Assembly (NCBI RefSeq): GCF_024679245.1
Contig: NC_090175.1
Span: 45,840,819-45,904,818, forward strand
Direction of reading: 5' to 3'
Source of the DNA: Pseudorasbora parva
Lineage: Eukaryota > Chordata > Actinopteri > Cypriniformes > Gobionidae
DNA: 64,000 bases
Part shown: positions 37,310 to 64,000 of the stretch, piece by piece
Layout of the letters: each line of letters starts with the position of its first letter
Numbering within the stretch: the stretch's first letter is position 1
Notes under the pieces: model-generated
What the model saw: the letters and a program-made list of their open reading frames with translations, nothing else
What the model was told of the DNA's origin: nothing
Databases searched by the model: none
Position numbers and translations under genes: made by a program

Positions 37310-37470
37310 CTCAATCCGAGGGGTGGGATAAGCGGAGCTCGTTGATAGATTAAACTTTCGCCGTATCCGTTTGGCAAAACTACGAACACATCTTCCCTTC
37401 TTATGAATGATTTCATTTCTGTTCTTTGTTCTTTTCTCAAAGAAAATCTTGACTCCAAATCTTCCAGAAG
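37310..37470 (-). pseudogene. RecQ/DEAD-like helicase fragment, probably transposon-derived
   Basis: On the minus strand, a frame reads LRKEQRTEMKSFIRREDVFV followed by VLPNGYGESLIYQ and LIPPLG. The order resembles the N-terminal ATPase motifs of RecQ-type helicases (LKPEQ..., then a G-x-GKS Walker A, then YQ-PL). The Walker A lysine is replaced by glutamate (GYGES). No further helicase motifs follow in frame. The adjacent sequence to about 37660 looks repetitive, so this is most likely a dead fragment carried by a mobile element. No gene in the window depends on it. Confidence 0.5.
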
Positions 37471-40304
37471 TCGGGGCCAAAGCCGATTCGAAAGACCGCT
37501 GTTCTACAGCTTCTTTGTTTACAAGCAGTGGAACCCCCGCAACTCGGCCCTCATTATGTGAAGTCCGTCCAACGACTCTATACACGATGTGATTGGCCTG
37601 ACCAGAGTTTGGTTTTTCGAGCTCACAAATCTATGGAGAGTTGCTAGACAACAACGCTGCAAATTAAATTTGCTACCGCTAGGGTTTCTAGGCTACAAAA
37701 ATTACTTTTTTAGAGGACTTTATAGAGAACTCTGAATGGAGTGCAGTCATACTTTTATAGTTTGAAAGACTTCAGTTTGTCATTGTATGCCTTTATTTTG
37801 AAGGTTAAGAGTAGCATAAACATTGTTTAAAAGATCTCCTCTTGTGTTCCATGAAAGGAAGCTATATGCCTAGAGAGTTGAGCTGGATCTAGTAAAAACA
37901 AGTTTTTTTTTTTTGTAATTTAGGTGATGTGTTTTGACTAAAGGCTGAGGCGAGTTTCTCATTGAGAAATAATTTGTTGCATCTGGAGGACTGTTGGGCG
38001 GAGGCTGGATTTTGGCGTTCACTGCGTGTGTGTGTGTGTTTCTAAAGGTGGGACGTTGCATCACTGGTGAGTCTGTTGAGGACACAAAAGCAGCGTTGTG
38101 CCCTGGTCATGTGATGCTTGTTCGGAAAGCTCCGACCATGTGATCCTGCCTCACAGAATGCTGAGTCGAACTTACAAATGCTGCCTCACCCTTGATGTGA
38201 GCAGTGAACGATTGAGAAAAGAAAGATACAGCGCCGTTAAAGAATGTAGGCATAGAGAAACAGGTGTGAAGGACAACTGGAAACAAAAGCAATAGTGTGC
38301 CAAACACTATGGTGCAGACTACGTGCACTTCTCTCATCAGGTCCTTACTCACTCTTTCCCTGATGGTGCTGTGGGGAAAGTGGCTGTCTTCTGTCGAGTC
38401 AGTTTGTTGGAATTTGGAGATTTTGCAAGGACAAGAAGCGATTGCTGAAGTGGACCAGGAGCGTTTTAGAATGTGTCCTAGGAAATGGGAATTTGTCTTG
38501 GAATGGAAAAGGAACACTGTGGAATTCCACGGCTGCACCAGGAACAATAGGTTGGAAACAGATGAATTACTGCTTGAACTTCCTTGATGCTATCTAATAA
38601 CATGGCTTGTATTGAATTGAAACATGCCCTCCAAGTAATCATATGCTCATGAAGCTGTTCAGCCAGAAATTGTAGATGATGATGAGTGATTGATTATAGG
38701 CTATGCAGGAATTTTATTATATCATTTCTTTAGATTATTTTATGAGCTTGAAACAAAACGTGTTCTTTAACAGCAGTTATGGGGAAGGCTCTAATGGGGA
38801 AGCTGAAAGAAACTTGTCATTTTCTGATTTGCAGATAACATGATCCAGATGCATCTGAGAGGAAGTATGTGTGTGTCACATTTAGTTGCCACACCCCTCT
38901 TCGCCCGTGCGCAGACCTTGTGACTGCGTTGCTGTGGCAATTGGACAGGGAATTTATTAGATCACTTTAACAATCTTCTGTGTCTGTCACTATGGTGTTC
39001 TTTATTTACTCTTTGCGATTAATGGGAGGAAAAGCAAACATCCGTGCCATGAAGACATGTTATGCGATGTAAGTTCAATTCTTTCCTTTACTCTGTCTGG
39101 CTGGCTCATATCTTCATATAATGGAACAAATTGCGAGGCAGACTTTGTTGGATCTCCAAAGATGATAGAAAATAATAAAAACCATAAAAGTAGTCCATGC
39201 GGCTGGCAATGCAATAGATACCCAGTACCCACTACACGCATGTTGTAAATAACTTAGTTATTTGGGTATGACTCCAGAAGAGTTGGAATATAGCACGCAA
39301 GACTTGTGTTGTGATGAAATGAAACATCTTGGCTAAAAATGGATACTTGGAACAATTTAATTAGTTTTTATGTTTAGTTGCCATTATTTATGACATCGAA
39401 GCTCTTTAATGTAACATTTTAAAAACGATGCTGTGTATGTAATTATGCATATATTGACTTTTTGGTATTGCATGAGATTTCATGTGTGTTCTGCTATTTC
39501 CTGCGGAGAGAGATGTTCAAGTAATGGTTTCTTTTTCTGAAAACCGGAAATGGCATTTTAGGCCATTTCATTTTCAGTAACTGTAATGGTAATATAGCTA
39601 GTCATATGGAATATACTTTTATGGTGCTTTTGTGAGTCAGTTTTGGAGCTTTACATCATTTGCCCCTTTCATTATTATTCTATTGAAAAGAATGGCGAGA
39701 CCATATTTTGTTCATTGGATAAAATAGTCATACAGATTTGGAAAAACATGAGTGAGTTAATAATGACAGAATTTGCATTTTTAGCTGAACTATCCTTTTT
39801 GTTTTCGACGGTCTGAGCATGTGCGTGTTGCCGTTTTATTGCGTCACTCTGTCACTTAATCTGTCTGGAGAGCAGTAGCAAAGTCACTCAATAATTCAGC
39901 CGCTGATGCTTCTTGTTTCTCTCCCTTCCTTTTACGAAGATGCGTTGAGAAGGATGTTTAATCTGGGAGCATTTTTGCAGCTGTAGGCTAATAGTTTTCC
40001 TTTCAGCTCCACAAACAAAAGCATGTTGGCTGTTGCCATGGTGTCAGTGTTTCACAGACAGGCTTCCTGTTTTGGTGTTCTGTTACTTACCAAGAGTGAG
40101 TTTCCTGTTGAACCAGACTGAAAGAGCAGGAGAGTGCTGTCGCTTTGGCTCTGCACATGAGGTTCATGAATGTTTGGAAAAATTTTGTTTCTTTGCAGAA
40201 CCAATGATAATTTTTTCACCTTGTGTGTTTTGTCTCTTGTCTTGCTGTCCAACTGCAGTCCTGGAGTTTGCCACAGGGGGTCAGCAGAGTGTGGGGTATG
40301 AGTC

Positions 40305-57606
<17,302 letters not shown>

Positions 57607-57728
57607 AGAATGATACCCTTTGTCCGTCATGAACAATAATAAATCAATTTATAATCCCCAGATACTGTTCAGTCACATTCTGGGAATACAAACTGGAGTT
57701 GTACAGTTTAAAGTGTGGTTAAGTGTTT

Positions 57729-57736
<8 letters not shown>

Positions 57737-57806
<70 letters not shown>
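57737..57806. repeat. (TA)n microsatellite
   Basis: About 34 TA units, 130 bp after the elf2 stop codon. Confidence 0.95.
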
Positions 57807-57810
<4 letters not shown>

Positions 57811-59136
57811 AATATGCAGGCAAACACTCCAGCCTGTATCAGTGCTCCAATTCTTACATCATGTGAATTAAACCTTGATGTCCATCATTTCAATTATGAG
57901 TTGTTAAAGGGACCAATGTAAAGAACACTACAGTTCTCCACTTAAAAAAAGCTACGTTGACACTAATAACAGCCAAGCAGAACACTAAGGCGTGAGTAGT
58001 TCAATTAGTCAAGTATGTGAACTTTTGAGGGGGGATTAATTCAACTTTTTATAACTTGTATAAAGACTTTTTTTCTTTAACATTAAAATTGCAAGGCAAA
58101 ACCAGCAGTTTCTTTTGACGATCACTGTGAGTCCACGCTTCTGCCCGTGTTTCACAGGAACTTGTGGATTCTCCCTCCACCTCTACTAAGAGAAGAAATG
58201 GACTTTGTGTATAGGAATTATACAGTTTACTGAATTTATATACAATGCAGCCTTAGAACAGTTTTGTTTTTTTCTTTTGTTTTTCTTATCAAGCTTATTA
58301 AGCTTTTGTGTTAAGCTCATGTTTTGTTGTTTTTTTTCCTCACACATTGTACCAAGCACAGTATTATTGGCAAAAAACCTGCAAAGCATTTTTGCATTTC
58401 CATCTCCTGGATTTAAAAAGGCCATACTATTTGGGTGTAATCAAATCTGGGTCCGAATCCTGGAACTGGCAACTTGTCAACACAAAAGAGAAAAAAAGGG
58501 TCAATCAGCAGCATGTATCCTCGCTGCAAATACATTTCTTATGCATTTGTTTTCTTTTGCTTTTTATTAGTCCTTAAAGAGGGAGAACAAGATATTTGTG
58601 TTCAGAATAATCTAGTTTGTATATTCAACATTTGAAGTATATTCTATTTTGTTGTACTCTTGTTTCAAAGTGTACTCAAGTAGATTTTACTCAAATACAA
58701 AAATATTCCTGAATTTGAGTATTGTTGTTTTTGATGCACATGTCTACTGCAGAACTGTTTTCTTTGTTGCATGCTCTTAGGTCACCTTCTCAGAAACGAC
58801 CGCTTTGACAGACCGGATGTGTTGTGACCTTCTCAAAACTAGTGAAAAACAAAGTAGGAATGATCAGTAATCCAGTAAAACGATGTTCTCTGGTTGGCGG
58901 CCATATGTGTTTGCATAAGTTCATACTACATTCATTGTTCATTAATTTTACATTGTTAATCTTCACTTTTTCACTAATCATATATCCGTTTAACTTTTAC
59001 TGGGGGCTGAAATGAGATGTAGTTTTTTCTTACATCTTATTTAGAAACTGGTCTATTTACAATAAGGAAAAACTCCATAGAATAGTGAGAACATAAATAG
59101 GTACATGTTGCTACTCAATGATAATAAGAATTCAGA

Positions 59137-59142
59137 AATAAA
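59137..59142 (+). terminator. elf2: Candidate distal elf2 poly(A) signal
   Basis: AATAAA about 1.5 kb after the stop. A proximal hexamer at 57638-57643 is the alternative. Confidence 0.35.
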
Positions 59143-59150
59143 ATAGTTGA

Positions 59151-60464
59151 AATGTAAAGCTGACCCAAAGTCACAAAACCAACTGAGACGCAAGAAAAAT
59201 TACACGAAACACGGCAGCATCAACAACTGCACAGTGCCAATCAGACCCATGCCCAGACCAGACCCAGCGAACGCCCAACCCCACTCAATGAGGTACGACA
59301 AACGGGGTTACATTTCACCTCATACACTAACATTAGTAGCACATTATTGCTCTCCTATTTTTAGCATACTAGCAAAATGTATTTCAAAGGAACACTTACA
59401 ATAATTAAGTCATTGTGCTAGTCAAGCAGCAAGGGTACGGTATTTCTTAGCTCTGCGCATGCAGTTATAAATTCTGTCACTAGGGTGTAGTGTGCTTTCC
59501 ACTACACCAGAAGGATTTTTTTTTTAATGGGCTATGCAAATGTTAACAGCTAAAATAGTACTTCAATAATACTTAACATTGGGTTTTACCCTTACTTAAA
59601 AACGTAAAATACAGCTAAGGGTTAGGGAGAAGCTCCAAAATCATATGATGATTATGTAGGCTACATATATGATTAAACTGGTGAGGCTAGTATAAGTAGA
59701 GTAATATTGGCCTAATGGTTTTGCACACTTCACTAGCAACACTTGAAGAGATTGAGTTGCATCCGCTGCAGTGCCCTTTAAAATTGCAGCAGTATGACTG
59801 TACAATAAGCTCTTGTGACGGTACTAATAGTTAAACTGTCTGCAATTGGTGAAACGATGTGAAATGAGAATTTGAGGATTTTGCACAAATTAGATGATTC
59901 ATTAAATAATGAATGAGACGTCTTTCTTGTTAAAGAATAAGGGTATATGTTTACTTGACACCTACTTTTGTGTGTGTGTTTTTCAGGTAGCCTACCCTAC
60001 AGACACAATTCCCATCCGCAAAAAACCTTTGTATATGCTGCCAGGCCAGTGGCTGATGTCACTTTGTAAAGAAACAGTACACGCTCATCACGTTATATCA
60101 CATTTGTTTTTTTGTAGTTTACACAGAGATGATAACAATATTCAAAAACATACACTTTAAATCCTGTTTTCAAAAGTTTGCAATTTCAGGCACCCAAGAA
60201 TGCCTTTGTCGCAGCCTAAATGAAGGGCCAAAATGCATAACGTTTTCTTTTTAGTTGAAAAAGTTTCTTTCTTTTCCCCCCCCTGTGGAATACAAAAGGA
60301 GATATTTCACTAATATCCAAGCTGCTCTTGTCCATAGGCCTACAATAAAAATGGATGTCAGTTTACATCTAGTAGCCTATGATAGGCCCCTTTCATGCCT
60401 TCTGAAGCCATACTAAAGTGTGAGGAACAATGATTGTTCAGTTATTTCTTAAACACTTGAATAT
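59151..60464. other. Spacer between the convergent elf2 and noct 3' ends
   Basis: AT-rich with no supported gene. Short open frames (59147-59404, 59909-60160) lack family features. Confidence 0.55.
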
Positions 60465-60470
60465 TTTATT
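60465..60470 (-). terminator. noct: Likely noct poly(A) signal
   Basis: AATAAA on the minus strand, about 250 bases downstream of the noct stop codon. Confidence 0.5.
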
Positions 60471-60721
60471 GTGCTGTATCGGCTAAGCAAATAAAGACAA
60501 AAATATCCTTTAAATGTTCCACAGTGCAAAGGAAATCATACATGTTGAGGAAATTAAATTATTTTCCCCCCCTTTTTTGTTTCGTATTAACTATCCCTTT
60601 AAGGATGTACTGACCGAGGTGTTAATTATTCATGAACAATAATCAAAATGTAGAAATGCTGTGCCAGCTCAAGTCTGGACTTGTGGTAAACATCTTGCAA
60701 AATAAGTCTGTAATTATGTAA

Positions 60722-61581
60722 TTACTGGGAAACAAGCGGCAGATCCTTGAAGCTGAAGTCACAGACGAGAGAGAGGTGATCTGAGGGGTAATTATAGGAA
60801 GGCAGCCTGTTGGGTCCAATTTGTTCGGCTGTAGGAAAGTCCAGAACCGCGTTAACATCAAATGCTCTGTGCGAATACCACACGTAATCCAGTGTGTGGC
60901 AGCTCTCGCCACTGGGCCGGATTTTCCACGTTGTGTAAGGTGGCTCGGTTTTCCCGTCCATACTCAAATGCTTATACGCACTGTCCAGTCCCAGACTAGA
61001 TGTTGCGAAACTCCTATAGACGTCTTCTGACGGCTCGGCATTAAAATCGCCACATACTATCAGAGGAACGTCGCTATCTGTTTTTTCTTCGGCCTCTATT
61101 CTCTGCACAGTGTTCCGCAGGTTGCGCAGCAGATCCGAACCCTGTGCGCTGCGTAGGACCTCCCAACCGCTCCGTGCTTTTAGATGAGTTACCGCGACAC
61201 AGAACGCCCTCCCTGTTGCTCGGCAGCGTAGAGCGGCGATGATTGCCACCTGATTGGTCTTTAACATCATGGCGGACAGTCGTAGATGTGTTGTGTTTAG
61301 TGACTGGAAGCGTTTGCGGTTGAAGAACAGGGCACATCCATCAGGGCCGTTGTTGTTCTCCACATCCAGACATGGAGACCACGGTTTGGGACAGAAACTG
61401 CTCTGGTAGCCCAAACTTGCTAGGACAGGCTGAAACATGTCAAAGTAGTGATCGACTTCCTGTAAGCATAGGATGTCGGGTCTGTAGGTTAGGATCTCCT
61501 CCAGGATCAAATACTTCCTTTCAGCCCAGTTCAGAGCATCCATGGGGCACTGCACAAAACTGTCCATGCCTTCTCCTAATG
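60722..61581 (-). CDS. noct: Nocturnin, last coding exon (5' exons outside the window)
   Basis: Nocturnin is a rhythmically expressed member of the exonuclease-endonuclease-phosphatase (CCR4-type) family. It removes the 2' phosphate of NADP(H) and acts partly in mitochondria. This exon begins at an acceptor ending GCAG (minus strand) with ALGEGMDSFVQCPMDALNW, and ends at TAA 60722-60724. It codes for about 285 residues, roughly the C-terminal two thirds of the usual length of about 430. Catalytic landmarks are intact: ILCLQEVDHYFD (human E195), NNGPDGCALFF, VTHLKARSGWE, VCGDFNAEP and YPSDHLSLVCDFSF. LKTNQVAI and the NRLPSYNYPSDH stretch are specific to nocturnin among its relatives. It is convergent with elf2, as in human. 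Which teleost duplicate it represents is undetermined. Confidence 0.95.
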
Positions 61582-64000
61582 CTGCAACAGGGCAGAGAGA
61601 AGTTGGATTGTTAATATAATCCCAGCATTTTCTCAAGAAAAGGTTACCTTGTGGCAGTGTAATTTCAGTATCATTAAGAAACTTTTGTATTTTTATTAAC
61701 CTTTTGAATTGATTTTTATATTTTTCATTTTAAGTTTTTAAAATGTTATTTTTATAATTATTAAATAGGCCTATGTCTATGTTTTATATGAACTCTTAAA
61801 TGCATACCTTGGGTCACTACTCTCCCCCTCATTCATTTTTTAAAAGTTAGACATCAATCCTCTTGGATTCCCCAACTCATTCCTTATCAACAATATAACA
61901 AGGAAAAAAGTTTAAATGATAAAGAACGACTGTTTCCGTATATTTTTGTTGTAATAAGTGCATAGGGTCGATAGCATATTTTTTCTGCAAATGACTCAAT
62001 AATGCCCCGCTCACACTGCAGGCAAATGTGGCCCAAATCAATTTTTTTGGGGGTCAAGTGACCAGGTCAGACTTCTTCAGAGGTAGTGTGAACACTCAAA
62101 TCTGACCCAGGTCGGATTTTTTCCAAAGCGGCCGCAGTGTGAACAACCAAGGCAGATTTGATGTGACTTTTATGTAAATCTATGTCGACATTTGTCACAA
62201 TTATGTGCCGGCGAGTTAGCCCTAGACTCAACAGACACAGACAGTAACATTAAAAACGTGACTAGATATGGAGAACAGCGATGGAGCGAGTCAGTGGAGG
62301 GAGAGTGAGGTGTTAGACCTAATTAGTATATGGGGAGATACTTCAATTCAAGCTACACTAGAAGGATCCTACCGTAGCCACTCCGTTTTTGGAAAAAATA
62401 GTACATGAAATGGAAGAACAGGGACACAGAAGAACGTTGCTTCAGTGCCAAAGGAAGGTGACAAAAGGCCAAAATAACCAATTTTGCTCTCCTTCTTTTC
62501 GTTCTTCTCCTCTTCAGCACATGCTCATTACTGTTATGGCTTCCATTACACCGACATTTTGAAATAAAAGCAAAAATGCTTACTTCCTCTATAATTTAGT
62601 GCAACAGCGCGCTGCGTCATTGAGGTTTCAAACTAACCCGCATGTGCAAAAGAGCAATATCAATGACACCAGAATCTGATGTCATTGATATTGTTCTTTT
62701 GCGCATGCGGGTTAGTTTGAAACCTCAAACATTTCACACTGGAATCAGATATAGGCCACATTTTAAAAGGTAATGTGCACAGCCAAACAAAATATCAGAT
62801 CTGAGAAAAAAAATAAGAATTGAGCATTAAGACTTGCGGCGTGAACAACCAAGTGCCAATTCACCTTTATTCCTCAATGTGGCTATTTCGAATACACAAT
62901 GATGACATGCTGTATCAGTTTTGCATAAAATAAAAACATTATGAAAACTTGTTTTCGGCACTAAATAAAAAAAAAGGTATTTGCAACTGTTTATCTCAAT
63001 TCAGACTTTTTTTCTCGAGTTATGACGTCAGAATTGTGAGATACAAACTCACAATTGCAAATTTTGAGTTTATAACTCGCAACTGAGAGAAAAAAAAGAC
63101 AAAAGATAAAAAGTTGCAATTATCTTTTAATTTGTTTTATTCTGATCTGTATTGGAAAAAACTTCCATAAAATATACAATTATTATTGACAAAAATTATA
63201 ATAATAATAATAGATCAGGTAATGAAATATGATTGATTTTATTCTAAATTTTTATTTTATTAAAATATCAAGAACATTATAAAACATTGCTGTGCGTGTC
63301 ATACGTGTTAGAAATAAATCTTGGTCACCAAAGACCTAGACCAAATATGTAGGCCCTAATAGTTATTGCCCAAATAATTAAAGTTGAACTATTTTAGTAC
63401 ATCAAGTTAATCTAAACTGTTATTTCAGTCAGTATTTATTATATAACTTACAAAAATGTATGGTTTTAGTTAACTATAACAACCCTGGCCTTATCCGTAC
63501 AAAACTCACCACCACGATGCAAGAGTGTTGCTATGCATTGCCAAGTTGTCTTACAGGGTTTACCCGGTTGCTAGTGTTCTTGGTGGTTACTATTATAATT
63601 GTTTATAAAAAATTATATTTCATTATTTGCCCATTTTTTCTGTATTCTAAAACCTTTGAGCTAGTAAGTTGTTTTTAAAACAAAAAACAAAAAACGTATT
63701 AAGCAGGGATGCATTAAATGAATCTAGCGACAGTAAAGTATTTTACATTGTTACAAAACATCCATTTCAAATAAATTATATTCATCAATGAAAAACTACC
63801 AATTTCCACAAAAATATTAAATCAGCACTAGGTAACTTTTCAACCTTCATTATATATTTTTAAGACTCTTGTGATGATACATCGACTTACAATAGGTTGA
63901 ATGGCACGTCTGCCATAGCCTGACTTGGTCTGTATCGCTTTTAATCATACTGTTAAACTTAGGGTTTCGGGTAGTAACCCGAGAACCAAAAAGAACTACA
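61582..64000 (-). other. noct: noct intron, incomplete
   Basis: No upstream noct exon could be found in the remaining 2.4 kb, so the intron continues past the right edge. It contains a palindrome-cored MITE (62007-62848) and AT-rich filler. The small open frames near 63460-63678 are not recognisable. Confidence 0.65.
62007..62848. mobile_element. MITE-like element with 48-bp palindromic core
   Basis: The ends are imperfect inverted copies (left gctcacactgcagg, right cttgcggcgtgaac). Inside, 62621-62668 and 62680-62727 are complementary with two mismatches in 48 and an 11-base loop. Subterminal CACACTG/CAGTGTG motifs repeat. No transposase frame was found. It lies in the noct intron. Confidence 0.65.

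Larger units (their letters stand above)
57607..59150 (+). other. elf2: elf2 3' UTR region
   Basis: No coding sequence was found. A (TA)n tract lies at 57737-57806. Poly(A)-type AATAAA hexamers occur at 57638-57643, only about 30 bases after the stop, and at 59137-59142. Intervening T-rich stretches are consistent with a long 3' UTR. Which site is used is unknown. Confidence 0.5.

Noticed and set aside
38098..38587. Open frames on both strands with moderately complex protein
   Set aside because: No recognisable domain, splice context or conserved motif. They lie in the elf2 5' intron.
59147..59404. 85-codon frame after elf2
   Set aside because: Low-complexity sequence without splice context or family resemblance. 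It probably lies at or beyond the elf2 3' end.
61074..61337. 87-codon minus-strand frame within noct
   Set aside because: A shadow frame of the nocturnin catalytic exon.

Overview
This window is vertebrate nuclear DNA, almost certainly from a cyprinid-type teleost. The genes are intron-rich with GT-AG splice sites. The DNA is AT-rich and full of long (TA)n, (CT)n and (CA)n microsatellites. It also carries many copies of a fish interspersed repeat whose ends read like gatagttcacccaaaaatg, plus Tc1-, hAT- and MITE-like remnants. No operon, CRISPR array, tRNA or rRNA was seen. The species cannot be named from the sequence alone.

Four genes can be read with confidence by assembling exons. (1) hpf1, minus strand, 8 coding exons, 11792 down to 5539: a complete 349-aa histone PARylation factor. 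(2) mgarp, plus strand, 12743-25349: a mitochondrial membrane-anchored, glutamate-rich protein (HUMMR/OSAP), divergent from hpf1. (3) elf2, plus strand, 40305-57606 for the coding part: an ETS transcription factor of 626 aa with an alternative 5' coding exon at 49972-50029. (4) noct, minus strand, 61581 down to 60722: the last coding exon of nocturnin, whose upstream exons lie beyond the right edge. A fifth, unidentified gene probably begins on the minus strand in a CpG-rich block at 3348-3860 and runs off the left edge.

Layout: 1-1215 is a 53-bp minisatellite. 1216-5500 is intergenic and holds the candidate first exon. 5539-11792 is hpf1. 11793-12742 is the divergent hpf1/mgarp spacer, with two striking palindromes and the mgarp promoter. 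12743-25715 is mgarp, with large TA-rich introns, a foldback element and a Tc1 relic. 25716-27700 is intergenic. 27700-59150 is elf2, with 5' introns full of transposon remnants. 60465-64000 is the 3' end of noct and part of its last intron.

The order mgarp -> elf2 -> <- noct matches the human MGARP-ELF2-NOCT block at 4q31. hpf1 beside mgarp differs from human, where HPF1 lies at 4q33. The gene products act in different processes: DNA-damage ADP-ribosylation, mitochondrial transport, ETS-dependent transcription, and NADP(H) dephosphorylation. The cluster is conserved synteny, not a pathway. I found no convincing novel biological system. The most interesting signals are the palindrome pair, the hypoxia-type motifs at mgarp, the alternative mgarp C-termini with a coding tandem repeat, the two elf2 start exons, and a minisatellite that appears to have grown from inside a transposable element.
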